This document shows, one piece after another, positions 25,710-34,658 of a stretch of 64,000 nt of DNA. The translations under genes and the position numbers were made by a program. Within the stretch, counting starts at the first letter, position 1; each line of letters begins with the position of its first letter. Source of the stretch: Streptomyces pseudovenezuelae (GTDB lineage Bacteria; Actinomycetota; Actinomycetes; Streptomycetales; Streptomycetaceae); assembly GCF_029892565.1 (NCBI RefSeq), contig NZ_JARXVH010000005.1, positions 372,001 to 436,000 of the forward strand. The letters are read 5' to 3'. The notes beneath the pieces are model-generated. The model worked only from the letters and a program-made list of their open reading frames with translations. It made no database searches and was not told where the DNA came from.

Positions 25710-26219
25710 ATGGCGAAGAAGCAGAAAAAGCAACAGCACCAGTCCTCGGGCGGCACGCCGGCAACGGTGGCCCTGACATCGGCGGGCGTGCCCCACACGG
25801 TCCACTCCTACGACCACGACCCCTCCCACCCCTCCTACGGCGAGGAGGCGGCCGAGGCGATGGGCGTGTCGCCGGAACGGGTCTTCAAGACCCTGGTGGC
25901 GGACGTGGACGGCACCCTGACGGTGGCCGTGGTCCCGGTGGCGGGCTCCTTGGACCTGAAGGCACTGGCGGCGGCGGTAGGCGGCAAACGGGCGGCGATG
26001 GCGGACCCGACGCTGGCGGAACGCACCACGGGTTACGTCCGCGGCGGCATCTCCCCGCTGGGCCAACGCAAGAAGCTCCCGACGGTCCTGGACGAGTCGG
26101 CGGCCGCCCACCCCACGATCTGCGTCTCGGCGGGCCGCCGGGGCCTGGAGGTGGAACTCTCCCCCGAGTCCCTCGCGGCCCTCACGGAGGCGGTGCTGGC
26201 CCCCATCGGCCGCGCCTGA
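25710..26219 (+). CDS. ybaK: YbaK/EbsC-type Cys-tRNA(Pro) deacylase
   Basis: 169 aa, with GAGG 10 nt before the ATG. After a Lys/Gln-rich start, the YbaK fold runs from AGVPHTVHSYDHDP through VFKTLVADVDG, KALAAAVGGKRAAMAD and GYVRGGISPLGQRKKLPTVLDE. These are the conserved K-T-L, GGK and G-G-I-S-P-x-G elements of the family that removes Cys wrongly attached to tRNA-Pro. Predicted trans-editing enzyme in the cytoplasm. Confidence 0.93.
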   Translation: MAKKQKKQQHQSSGGTPATVALTSAGVPHTVHSYDHDPSHPSYGEEAAEAMGVSPERVFKTLVADVDGTLTVAVVPVAGSLDLKALAAAVGGKRAAMADPTLAERTTGYVRGGISPLGQRKKLPTVLDESAAAHPTICVSAGRRGLEVELSPESLAALTEAVLAPIGRA

Positions 26220-26260
26220 CCCCTCGACGCGGGCCCGTTCCTCGGTTAAGCACGACAGAC

Positions 26261-26329
26261 ATGTCGAAGAAAACCCGCAAACGCAAGTGGCGCACCAAGA
26301 AGGCCAACCACGGCCACCGCCCGGCATAA
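26261..26329 (+). CDS. Putative ribosomal protein bL37 (22 aa)
   Basis: A 22-residue, strongly basic product beginning MSKKTRKRKWRTKK and ending KANHGHRPA. The C-terminal K-A-N-H-G-x-R-P is the characteristic end of bL37, the 24-residue large-subunit protein seen in the mycobacterial ribosome. Initiation context is weak: there is no clear Shine-Dalgarno, and the stop is TAA. It is easily missed because of its size. Synteny in other actinobacteria was not checked. Confidence 0.7.
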   Translation: MSKKTRKRKWRTKKANHGHRPA

Positions 26330-26346
26330 CGGGACCCTCTCGCCCC

Positions 26347-26474
26347 ATCTCTGGGGGCTGCCGCCCCCAGACCCCCGCTTCGGCCCTCAACGGGCCTCGT
26401 CCTCAGTGGCCGGACGGGCTGGAAAATCCAGCCCCTCCGGCGTTTGAGGAGCGGGGTCTGGGGCGGAGCCCCAG
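26347..26474. repeat. Long imperfect inverted repeat (Streptomyces intergenic repeat)
   Basis: Two arms of about 55-60 nt: outer CTGGGGGCTGCCGCCCCCAG pairs with the right end CTGGGGCGGAGCCCCAG, and inner CCGGACGGGCTGG pairs with CCAGCCCCTCCGG around an AAAAT loop. The whole can fold into one long hairpin with nested short ones. The sequence type recurs between genes in many Streptomyces. It lies between convergent genes, so it could end both transcripts. No gene is seen in 26330-26514. Confidence 0.65.
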
Positions 26475-26514
26475 AAGGATGGGACGGGTAGGGGCGGCGG
26501 GGGCGAGAAACTGC

Positions 26515-27231
26515 CTACGACAGCGGCGCCCCGTAAGAATCCTTCGGCACAGGCCCCACCTGGTACGTCTCAGGATCCCGCGGTCCGAACAACGCCGTAA
26601 GACCGAGGTGAACGAGCAACCCCGCCAACGGCCACGCCAGCAACGCCCCCTTCGCCCCCAGCTTCAACGGCGCGGAGAACTTGACTCCCTTGCCCACATC
26701 CTTCGCATGCGCGATCACATCACTCGTGGGCCCGAGCCACACCCCCACCCGCCAGGCAAGCAGCGCACCGAGCAACCCCCCGACCCCCACCGCGACCACC
26801 AACGGCACACCCCCACGCCGCCGCCAGGCGAACACCGCCACCGCACTCACGGCCCCGAACGCCAACGCGAGCAGCGTGAACGTCCCGTCGACCCCGATCG
26901 CCTGCTCCCCCTCGCTGTCCGCGAGATAGACGACCCAGCTCTTCTCGACGATGTCCCCCACCAGCGGCACATGCGGGGCGAGCCACCACCACAGCACCCC
27001 CAGCAGCGCACCCCCGAGCGCGACCGCCACGGCGACCACGGCGGCCTCCCGCAGCTCGGTCTTCATCCCGGGCCCGTCCTGTCCGTAGGTGCCGTCCCAC
27101 ACGGCATCGTGCGACGCGGGAGCCGCGTACCCGGCACCCGGAGCGGCACCGGGCGCGGCCCCCGGAGGCTGCCACGCGTCATGCGAGGAGTGTTCGTGCG
27201 GCGGCGGAGGCGGAGTCAACGGTGCGGTCAC
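26515..27231 (-). CDS. Membrane protein, possibly DUF2567 family
   Basis: 238 aa, GTG start. A Pro/Ala/Gly-rich cytoplasmic N-terminus of about 60 residues is followed by four predicted membrane segments (roughly 68-90, 118-138, 145-165, 197-215). The layout resembles actinobacterial DUF2567 proteins, but no diagnostic motif is visible. It lies 34 nt downstream of the ABC permease on the same strand, so it may be part of the same operon without being a transporter subunit. Confidence 0.72.
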   Translation of the reverse strand: MTAPLTPPPPPHEHSSHDAWQPPGAAPGAAPGAGYAAPASHDAVWDGTYGQDGPGMKTELREAAVVAVAVALGGALLGVLWWWLAPHVPLVGDIVEKSWVVYLADSEGEQAIGVDGTFTLLALAFGAVSAVAVFAWRRRGGVPLVVAVGVGGLLGALLAWRVGVWLGPTSDVIAHAKDVGKGVKFSAPLKLGAKGALLAWPLAGLLVHLGLTALFGPRDPETYQVGPVPKDSYGAPLS

Positions 27232-27265
27232 CCTGACATCGTGCCAGGCGCGTCTGTGCGGCGCG

Positions 27266-28090
27266 TCACCGGACGGCCGCCCGGCGGTACGCCCACGTGG
27301 CGACGGCGAGCGAGATGACGCCGACGGCCGCGCAGACGGCCAGGTCACCGAGGACGAAGGCCCAGTCGGGATGCGGCCCGAAGGTACGCGCGAAGGCCTC
27401 GACGCCGTACGTGGACGGCAGCAGGTCCCGCGTGAACCGCACCGCCTCGGGCATCCGGTCGGCCGGCAGCACTCCGAGCAGCAGCGCCGCGGACATGCCC
27501 AACTGCCCGAGCAGCGTGGCCAGTTCGGGACGCGGCGCGAGCAGCCCGAGCGCCGCCCCGAGACCGGCCAGCGCGGCTCCGGCGAGCGGGATCACCGCCA
27601 CGAGCACCCACAGATGCGTCAGCGGCAGCCCGAACAGCACGCAGCCGAAGACCGCGGTCACCACGGTCCCCGGCACGGTGAAGGAGGCGTACGCGCCGGC
27701 CGCCCCCAGCACCACGGCGGCCGGCGGCACCGGCAGGGTGGCATAGTGGTCGAGCCCTCCGCTGGCCCGCAACTGCCCGAAGTACTGGGCGAGCAGGTTC
27801 AGCGCGACGAAGGCCACGACGAGCACGGAGGATCCGGCCACCACCGACTCGGCCTCGCCGCCGCCGTCCACGACCCCGCGCATCAGGATCATGATCCCGA
27901 TCGACTGGAAGGTCGCCACGAACAGCAGCGGGATCCGCGCGACCCGTGCCCGCGACAACTGCGCCCGGTAGATCGCGCAGAGAGACGGCCACAGCCGCGC
28001 CCGCGGCGCGAGTTCGGCCGCGCCCGAGGGGGCGGCCTCCTCCACGGCCAGGGCACTGCCCGGCAACACTTCGGCGGGTACGACACTCAC
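27266..28090 (-). CDS. ABC-2 type transporter permease
   Basis: 274 aa with six predicted membrane segments (first near 54-72, last near 246-266). The C-terminal LLPSTYGVEAFARTF resembles the conserved end region of ABC-2 permeases, which export drugs, polysaccharides or lipids. The ATPase partner is encoded upstream (28197-29216) with a 106-nt gap. The substrate is unknown. Confidence 0.88.
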   Translation of the reverse strand: MSVVPAEVLPGSALAVEEAAPSGAAELAPRARLWPSLCAIYRAQLSRARVARIPLLFVATFQSIGIMILMRGVVDGGGEAESVVAGSSVLVVAFVALNLLAQYFGQLRASGGLDHYATLPVPPAAVVLGAAGAYASFTVPGTVVTAVFGCVLFGLPLTHLWVLVAVIPLAGAALAGLGAALGLLAPRPELATLLGQLGMSAALLLGVLPADRMPEAVRFTRDLLPSTYGVEAFARTFGPHPDWAFVLGDLAVCAAVGVISLAVATWAYRRAAVR

Positions 28091-28196
28091 GTCGCGCGGC
28101 TCCCCTTCTGCTCAGGTTCCGTTGCGGCCAAAGGGCCCGTTGCGAAAGCCCCGCCCACCCCGTCTCCGTCCCTTACGGATACGGCGGCTCGCGCGC

Positions 28197-29216
28197 TCAC
28201 GCCTTCACCAACCCCTGCCGCGCGGCGCCGCCCAGCGCCAGGTACACGTCCTCCAGGGACGGCGTGGCCAGGGTGAAGTCGTCCAGCGCGGCGAAGGCGC
28301 TGCCGCCGGTCACCGTGGCGACGACGGTACGCGCCTCCTCGGGGGCCAACCGCAGCGTCCAGCGGCGCCCGGACTCGACGGCCCGCTCGCGCAGGGCTGC
28401 GACCTCGGGAACGTGCAGCGGCGCCTTCTCGCGCCACACCAGGTCGACCCGGACCTCCCCGGCGACCTGCTCCTTGAGCCCGGTCGGGGTGTCGCAGGCG
28501 ATGACCCGGCCCTGGTCGAGGACGGCGACCCGGTCCAGGACGGTCTCGGCCTCGATGACGTTGTGGGTGACGAGCAGGACGGTCGTCCCGCGCTCGGCCC
28601 GGCGCCGGTCGACGGCCGCCCACACGGCCCGCCGTGCCACCGGATCCATCCCGGTGGTCGGTTCGTCGAGCACCAGCAGCGGCCGCTCCCCGACCAGCGC
28701 GGCGGCGAGACAGGCGAGCCTGCGCTGTCCGCCGGAGAGTTTCTTCAGGGGCCGCCCGGCGAGCGCGGTGAGCCCCAGTTCGTCGAGTACGTCGTCCCGC
28801 TCGGCCCGCGCCTCGCGCACTTCCAGGCCGCGCAGCCGTCCGGTGGTCTCGGCGGCGAGGGACACCGTCAGCTCGTCCAGGGCGGTCGACTCCTGGCCGA
28901 GGTAGGCGAGGATCCGCGCGGCCCGCTCCGGGTGCCGCACGATGTCGTGCCCGAGGATCTCGACGCGCCCCGCATCGGGCCGCATCAGCCCGGTCAGCTG
29001 CCGTACGAGGGTGGTCTTGCCGGCCCCGTTCGGACCCAGCAGCCCGAAGATCTCACCGCCGCGGATGTCGAGACGTACGTCGTCGGTGGCCCGTACCGCG
29101 GGTGTCGCCGGGGTGCCGCGCCGTCCTCGTACCGCCGGATATGTCTTGGTCAGTCCGCGTACCGCGCACACGACATCGCCACCGTGCCGATGTGCCTGTG
29201 CCGCGCGCGTACTCAC
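28197..29216 (-). CDS. ABC transporter ATP-binding protein
   Basis: 339 aa. Walker A GPNGAGKT (61-68), Q-loop LGQES, signature LSGGQ (160-164), Walker B LLVLDEP (180-186) and switch His218 are all intact. The C-terminal 100 residues resemble the DrrA/CcmA-type accessory region seen in ABC-2 export ATPases. It partners the permease at 27266-28090. Likely drug or lipid exporter in the cytoplasmic membrane; no regulator gene is next to it. Confidence 0.93.
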   Translation of the reverse strand: MSTRAAQAHRHGGDVVCAVRGLTKTYPAVRGRRGTPATPAVRATDDVRLDIRGGEIFGLLGPNGAGKTTLVRQLTGLMRPDAGRVEILGHDIVRHPERAARILAYLGQESTALDELTVSLAAETTGRLRGLEVREARAERDDVLDELGLTALAGRPLKKLSGGQRRLACLAAALVGERPLLVLDEPTTGMDPVARRAVWAAVDRRRAERGTTVLLVTHNVIEAETVLDRVAVLDQGRVIACDTPTGLKEQVAGEVRVDLVWREKAPLHVPEVAALRERAVESGRRWTLRLAPEEARTVVATVTGGSAFAALDDFTLATPSLEDVYLALGGAARQGLVKA

Positions 29217-29293
29217 AAGGGACGAGAGTACGGGGTCGACCGGCCCCGCCCGTTCCCGGGTTGGCCCATAACGGCAAATCCACCGGTAAAGAA

Positions 29294-30520
29294 CTACTCG
29301 CCCGCGGGGGCGTGCTCGGCCGCCGTGCGGACGTCGACCTCCCGCCAGAACCCGGCCCGGATGGCGTACCGGTCGTGCTCGTCGATCTGGTCGTCCTTGT
29401 GCGCGAGCAGGCCGAAGCGGGCCGCGTAGCGCAGCAGCTCCCCGTCGATCCGGTGCGGGACCCGCGGGTACATCCCGGACAGCTTCTGCAGCTGGATCTG
29501 TTCACCGAGGCGCCCCATCCACCGCCGGGCGAACACCTGTCCGACCTCGTAGGGGTCGCCGCCGACCGTGGTGATGTCCTCCTCCCGGTCGGCCCAGCGC
29601 TGCTCCGCCGTGGTCAGCTGGGCCAGCGTCGGCATCGAGGCGGCGTCGGCCGGCTCGGCGACGGGCCGGTCGACCCAGCCTTTGTCGGAGGACCAGCGCA
29701 GGGTGGCGCTCGCCGGATGCTGGGCGGGGGGCTGCGCACCGGGGGCGCGCAGCGCGGCGAGGTCCTTGGGGGTCGGCACGCCCTTGGGCGCGGGCACCCG
29801 CTCCTGCGTCCCGTTCTCTGAGCCGGCCGCGGCCGGGGCGTGCTCGGGTTCCTCCTCGGACCGCTCGCCCGCCGGGGCGAGGGAGGAGTCCGGCAGCGGC
29901 GCGGAAAGAATCGCGGCGATCTCGGGCCGGGGCACGGGCGGCGGCGCGCACACCCCGCCGAGGTCCTTGGCCCGTACGGCCTTGACGATCCACGCCCGGT
30001 CCAGCACGCGCCGCTCGTCGGCCTCGGCGACCAGGTCCTCGGACTGGTTGTAGTCGCCGTCGGCGGCCTGCACGGCCCACAGGTGTACGGCGACCCCGTG
30101 CTCCTTGGCGGCCATCATGCCCGGCAGCAGATCACCGTCGCCGGTGACCAGGACGACGTCGGAGCAGGCACGGTTGCGGGCCAGCTCGGTCAGCTCGGCG
30201 TGCATCGCGGCGTCCACGCCCTTCTGCGCCCAGCGGCCGTCGCTGCGGGTCAGGGCGCCGAGCCGGACGGTGACGCGGGGCATCACGCGCAGTCTGCGGT
30301 GCTCGGGCTGGGGCACGCGGTCGGGGGCGCCGTCGAACCAGTAGATGCGCAGCAGCGGGCGTTCGGTGTCGGACTCGGCGCGCTCGCGCAGCCCCTGGAT
30401 GAGGGCGGCGTGGTCGACGGTGATGCGGGAGCGTGAGGGTTCCCCGGCGAGCAGACTCGCGGCGGCCCCCAGCAGATACCCGGCGTCCACCAGGACGATG
30501 CAGCGGTCCACGCGATCCAC
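29294..30520 (-). CDS. NYN (PIN-like) domain protein with C-terminal helical domain
   Basis: 408 aa. Residues 6-175 form a NYN domain, a PIN-like nuclease fold: VLVDAGYLL (Asp12), KGVDAAMHAEL (Asp103) and VTGDGDLLP (Asp128, Asp130) supply the metal-binding acids. A disordered Pro/Ala-rich linker (about 195-315) leads to a C-terminal region (about 320-400) with a winged-helix look (WMGRLGEQIQLQKLSGMYP). It is predicted to cut or bind RNA. Start: GTG 30520 sits against GAGG, whereas GTG 30511 has it at better spacing; the true start may be the latter. Confidence 0.87.
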   Translation of the reverse strand: MDRVDRCIVLVDAGYLLGAAASLLAGEPSRSRITVDHAALIQGLRERAESDTERPLLRIYWFDGAPDRVPQPEHRRLRVMPRVTVRLGALTRSDGRWAQKGVDAAMHAELTELARNRACSDVVLVTGDGDLLPGMMAAKEHGVAVHLWAVQAADGDYNQSEDLVAEADERRVLDRAWIVKAVRAKDLGGVCAPPPVPRPEIAAILSAPLPDSSLAPAGERSEEEPEHAPAAAGSENGTQERVPAPKGVPTPKDLAALRAPGAQPPAQHPASATLRWSSDKGWVDRPVAEPADAASMPTLAQLTTAEQRWADREEDITTVGGDPYEVGQVFARRWMGRLGEQIQLQKLSGMYPRVPHRIDGELLRYAARFGLLAHKDDQIDEHDRYAIRAGFWREVDVRTAAEHAPAGE

Positions 30521-30715
30521 CCTCTTTCCGGGAGGTTTGCTTCGGGCTTCCTTCGAGTCTGCCCGACAGCGCGGAGGTTAACGGCCCGAACTCGATCTTC
30601 GGCGTGGCGTTGAACCATGTCACAGACGGTAATTATCCGAAATGCGTTCTTTGCCAGGCTATGTGAATCTGGTCCCGGCTCTGGCACCCAGATCCCCCTC
30701 AGGAGGTAGATCACC

Positions 30716-30880
30716 ATGGCCAAGCACAAGAAACAGGACCGTAAGCAGCCGCAGGCGGAGCGTGGTCAGCAGCAGGCCGAGCGATCCTCGATGGAGGCAC
30801 AGGCCGAGCAGCGTATATCCCAGGTGACTCCCGCGGACGTCGCGCGCAAGGGCCGGCAGAAGCGCTTCGGCCACAACTGA
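30716..30880 (+). CDS. Small basic hydrophilic protein (54 aa)
   Basis: 54 aa with a perfect ribosome site (AGGAGGT, 8 nt before ATG). The sequence is Lys/Gln/Arg/Glu-rich, starts MAKHKKQDRKQPQAERGQQQ and ends ARKGRQKRFGHN. It has no membrane segment or known domain and is probably largely helical or disordered. A strong terminator follows at 30918. A possible promoter (TTGAAC at 30610, 18-nt spacer, TATCCG at 30634) lies upstream. The strong initiation signal suggests abundant expression. The gap 30521-30715 holds no other gene. Confidence 0.75.
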   Translation: MAKHKKQDRKQPQAERGQQQAERSSMEAQAEQRISQVTPADVARKGRQKRFGHN

Positions 30881-30917
30881 CATCTGCATAAAGGGTTGTC
30901 GAGACCCAGGCACAGCT

Positions 30918-30949
30918 GAGGGGCGCACCCGGTACCAGGTGCGCCCCTC
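30918..30949. terminator. Bidirectional terminator
   Basis: Perfect 12-bp stem GAGGGGCGCACC / GGTGCGCCCCTC with an 8-nt loop, between the end of the small + strand gene and the end of dnaE on the other strand. It can serve both convergent transcripts. Confidence 0.75.
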
Positions 30950-30974
30950 GCATGTGTGCACGCGGTCGGCGTGG

Positions 30975-33900
30975 TCAGCCGGCCAGGCAGGACGGTCCCA
31001 GCAGCACCTTCAGGTCGCCGAAGAGCGCCGGGTCCGGCTTCACCCGGTGCCGGTCCAGGCGCAGCACCGTCGTCTTGGTCGGGCCCTGGAGCTTGATCCG
31101 GACCTCGCTGTCGCCCTTGTGGTGACTGAGGATCTCGCCGAGGCGGCTGATCATCGGCGGGGTGACCCTGGTGGCCGGGATGGTGAGGATCACGGGCGCA
31201 TTGGTGCCCGCGTTCGACAGGTCGGGGACCTGGAGCTCCATCGCGACCAGGCGCGGCACGTCCTCGCGCTTGTCGAGGCGGCCCTTGACGAACACGACCG
31301 CGTCCTCGACGAGTTGGGTCGAGATGAGCTGGTAGGTCGCCGGGAAGAACATGCACTCGATGGAACCGGCGAGGTCCTCGACCGTGGCGATCGCCCAGGC
31401 GTTGCCCTGCTTGGTCATCTTGCGCTGCAGGCCCGAGATGATGCCGCCGATGGTCACCACGGCACCGTCGGCGTGCTCACCGCCGGTCAGCTGCGCGATG
31501 CCCGCGTCGGCCTTGTCGGACAGCACGTGCTCCAGGCCGAAGAGCGGGTGGTCGGAGACGTACAGGCCGAGCATCTCCCGCTCCTGGGCGAGCAGATAGC
31601 CCTTCTCCCACTCGTCGGTGGTGAACTCGATGTCGAGCCCGAAGCCCGGCTCGCTGCTCTCCTCACCGCCGCCGAAGAGGTCGAACTGCCCCTCCGCCTC
31701 CTTGCGCTTGACCGCGACCACGTTGTCGATCATGGAGTCGAAGTGCGCGGTGAGGCCCTTGCGGGTGTGCCCCATCGTGTCGAAGGCGCCGGCCTTGATC
31801 AGCGACTCCGTGGTCCGCTTGTTGCACGCGACCGCCTCGACCTTGTCGAGGTAGTCGGGGAAGGAGCCGTACTTGCCCTTGGCCTTGCGGCTCCTGATGA
31901 TCGACTCGACCACGTTCGTACCGACGTTGCGGACCGCTTCGAGGCCGAAGAGGATCACGTCGTCGCCCTGCGCGGCGAAGTTGTGCACCGACTCGTTGAC
32001 GTTCGGCGGGAGCACCTTGATCTTCATACGCCGGCACTCGTTGAGGTAGATCGCGGACTTGTCCTTGTCGTCCTTGACCGAGGTGAGCAGTCCGGCCATG
32101 TACTCGGCCGGGTAGTTGGCCTTGAGGTACGCGGTCCAGTACGAGACCAGTCCGTACGCGGCGGAGTGCGCCTTGTTGAAGGCGTAGCCGGCGAAGGGGA
32201 CCAGGACGTCCCACAGGGACTGGATCGCCTCGTCGCTGAAGCCCTTGTCGCGGGCGCCCTTCTGGAAGAGGACGAAGTTCTTCGCCAGCTCGTCGGGCTT
32301 CTTCTTGCCCATCACGCGGCGCAGGATGTCGGCCTCGCCGAGCGAGTAGCCGGCGATGATCTGGGCGGCCTTCTGCACCTGCTCCTGGTACACGATCAGG
32401 CCGTAGGTGACCGCGAGGACCTCTTCGAGGGGCTCTTCGAGCTCCTTGTGGATCGGCGTGATCTCCTGCAGCTTGTTCTTGCGCAGGGCGTAGTTGGTGT
32501 GCGAGTCCATGCCCATCGGGCCGGGACGGTAGAGCGCGGAGACGGCGGAGATGTCTTCGAAGTTGTCGGGCTTCATCAGGCGCAGCAGCGAGCGCATGGG
32601 GCCGCCGTCGAACTGGAAGACGCCCAGCGTCTCACCGCGCTGGAGGAGTTCGAAGGTCTTCGGGTCGTCGAGCGGCAGGGCCAGCAGGTCGAGGTCGATG
32701 CCCTTGTTGGACTTCACCATCTTGACGGCGTCGTCCATGATCGTCAGGTTGCGCAGGCCCAGGAAGTCCATCTTCAGCAGGCCGAGCGACTCGCACTGCG
32801 GGTAGTCCCACTGCGTGATGGTCACGCCGTCCGTGTGCCGCACCCACACCGGGGCGTGGTCGACGATGGGCTCGCTGGACATGATGACGCCGGCGGCGTG
32901 CACGCCCATCTGCCTCACCAGGCCCTCGACGCCCTTGGCGGTGTCGATGACCTTCTTGACGTCCGGCTCGTTCTCGTACATCGCGCGGATCTCGCCGGCC
33001 TCGCTGTAGCGCGGGTGCGAGGGGTCGGTGATGCCGTTGAGGTCGATGCCCTTGCCGAGGACGTCGGCGGGCATCGCCTTGGTGAGGCGGTCGCCCATCG
33101 CGTACGGGTAGCCCAGCACGCGCGCGGAGTCCTTGATGGCGTTCTTCGCCTTGATCTTGCCGTACGTGCCGATCATGGCGACCTTGTCGGCGCCGTACTT
33201 CTCGGTCACGTACCTGATCACCTCGACGCGCCTGCGCTCGTCGAAGTCGATGTCGACGTCGGGCATGGAGACGCGCTCGGGGTTGAGGAACCGCTCGAAG
33301 ATCAGGCCGTGCGGGATCGGGTCGAGGTCGGTGATGCCCATGGCGTACGCGACGATCGAACCGGCCGCCGAACCACGGCCCGGGCCGACCGCGATGCCCT
33401 GCTTCTTGGCCCACATGATGAAGTCGGCGACGACGAGGAAGTACCCCGGGAACCCCATCTGGATGATGACGTCCATCTCGTACTCGACCTGCTTCTGCCG
33501 GTCGTCGGGGACGCCGCCCGGGAAGCGGCGGTCCATGCCGAGGCGGACCTCCTCCTTGAACCAGGTGACCTCGGTGTACCCCTCGGGGATGTCGAACTTC
33601 GGCATGAGGTTCTTGGCCTCGAACATGCCGCTGGTGTCGACCTGTTCGGCCACCAGGAGGGTGTTGCGGCAACCCTCCTGCCAGGCGTCCGAGGAGTCGA
33701 TGGCGTACATCTCGTCCGTGGTCTTCAGGTGGTAGCCGGTGCCGTCGAACTTGAAGCGGTCGGGGTCGGAGAGGTTCTTGCCGGTCTGGATGCACAGCAG
33801 GGCGTCGTGGGCGGTCGCCTCGTGCGCGTACGTGTAGTGCGAGTCGTTGGTGACCAGCGGGGGGATGCCGAGCTTCTTGCCGATGTCCAGGAGGCCGTCG

Positions 33901-34508
33901 CGGACGCGGTGCTCGATGTCGATGCCGTGGTCCATCAGCTCCAGGAAGTAGCGGTCCTTGCCGAAGATGTCCTGGTAGTCGGCGGCCGCCTTCAGTGCCT
34001 CGTCGTACTGACCGAGACGGAGCCGGGTCTGCAGTTCGCCGGAGGGGCAGCCGGTGGAGGCGATGAGCCCCTCGGACCACTGGGAGATGGTCTCCTTGTC
34101 CATCCGGGGCCACTTCTGCAGCCAGCCCTCGGCGTACGCGTCCGAGGAGAGCCGGAAGAGGTTGTGCAGGCCCGTCGAGTTGGCCGCCCAGATCGTCTTG
34201 TGGGTGTAACCACCCGAACCGGACACGTCGTCGCGCTTCTGGTGCGGCTGACCCCACTGGATCTTGCGCTTGTTGCGCCGCGACTCGGGGGCGACGTACG
34301 CCTCGATGCCGATGATCGGGGTGACCCCGGCCTTCTTCGCCGTGTGGAAGAAGTCGTACGCCCCGTGCAGGTTGCCGTGGTCGCTCATCGCGATGTGCGA
34401 CATGCCCATCTCGTTGCACGCGTCGAACATGTCCTTCAGCCGCGCGGCACCGTCCAGCAGCGAGTACTGGGTGTGGACGTGCAGGTGCGTGAACGGCGGC
34501 TTTGACAC
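30975..34508 (-). CDS. dnaE: DNA polymerase III alpha subunit (DnaE1)
   Basis: 1177 aa replicative polymerase. The order is a PHP domain (HLHVHTQYSLLDG at the start, MSDHGNLHG), the polymerase core with catalytic PDVDIDFDE (Asp419 and Asp421), and an OB-fold near the end (VVTIGGIISGLQRK). The PHP metal-binding residues look intact, as in actinobacterial DnaE1 where PHP supplies proofreading. GTG start with GGAGG at 8-9 nt. A TAGGAT at 34572-34577 on the minus strand could be its -10. Divergent from the DUF2252 gene. Confidence 0.97.
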   Translation of the reverse strand: MSKPPFTHLHVHTQYSLLDGAARLKDMFDACNEMGMSHIAMSDHGNLHGAYDFFHTAKKAGVTPIIGIEAYVAPESRRNKRKIQWGQPHQKRDDVSGSGGYTHKTIWAANSTGLHNLFRLSSDAYAEGWLQKWPRMDKETISQWSEGLIASTGCPSGELQTRLRLGQYDEALKAAADYQDIFGKDRYFLELMDHGIDIEHRVRDGLLDIGKKLGIPPLVTNDSHYTYAHEATAHDALLCIQTGKNLSDPDRFKFDGTGYHLKTTDEMYAIDSSDAWQEGCRNTLLVAEQVDTSGMFEAKNLMPKFDIPEGYTEVTWFKEEVRLGMDRRFPGGVPDDRQKQVEYEMDVIIQMGFPGYFLVVADFIMWAKKQGIAVGPGRGSAAGSIVAYAMGITDLDPIPHGLIFERFLNPERVSMPDVDIDFDERRRVEVIRYVTEKYGADKVAMIGTYGKIKAKNAIKDSARVLGYPYAMGDRLTKAMPADVLGKGIDLNGITDPSHPRYSEAGEIRAMYENEPDVKKVIDTAKGVEGLVRQMGVHAAGVIMSSEPIVDHAPVWVRHTDGVTITQWDYPQCESLGLLKMDFLGLRNLTIMDDAVKMVKSNKGIDLDLLALPLDDPKTFELLQRGETLGVFQFDGGPMRSLLRLMKPDNFEDISAVSALYRPGPMGMDSHTNYALRKNKLQEITPIHKELEEPLEEVLAVTYGLIVYQEQVQKAAQIIAGYSLGEADILRRVMGKKKPDELAKNFVLFQKGARDKGFSDEAIQSLWDVLVPFAGYAFNKAHSAAYGLVSYWTAYLKANYPAEYMAGLLTSVKDDKDKSAIYLNECRRMKIKVLPPNVNESVHNFAAQGDDVILFGLEAVRNVGTNVVESIIRSRKAKGKYGSFPDYLDKVEAVACNKRTTESLIKAGAFDTMGHTRKGLTAHFDSMIDNVVAVKRKEAEGQFDLFGGGEESSEPGFGLDIEFTTDEWEKGYLLAQEREMLGLYVSDHPLFGLEHVLSDKADAGIAQLTGGEHADGAVVTIGGIISGLQRKMTKQGNAWAIATVEDLAGSIECMFFPATYQLISTQLVEDAVVFVKGRLDKREDVPRLVAMELQVPDLSNAGTNAPVILTIPATRVTPPMISRLGEILSHHKGDSEVRIKLQGPTKTTVLRLDRHRVKPDPALFGDLKVLLGPSCLAG

Positions 34509-34626
34509 GGCGTGGCCTCCATGGGAAACGCGGGGCGACAGGCTGCGGGCAGTCTGGGGGGACAAGGTCGGATCCTATGCCTCGGCACTGACACTCGCGG
34601 CGCTCCCCCGCGTACCTTCACAGCGA

Positions 34627-34650
34627 GGGTCGCGGGCACTTCCGCGACCC
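34627..34650. promoter_or_regulatory. Inverted repeat in the dnaE / DUF2252 divergent region
   Basis: Perfect 9-bp repeat GGGTCGCGG, six bases, CCGCGACCC. Because the flanking genes diverge it is not an expected terminator; it could be an operator or a leader hairpin. Confidence 0.35.
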
Positions 34651-34658
34651 GTCGCCCG

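Noticed and set aside
30939..34505. A 1188-codon open frame opposite dnaE
   Set aside because: Mirror of the highly biased third positions of dnaE; the predicted protein is a low-complexity Val/Leu/Asp/Arg string with no recognisable domain.
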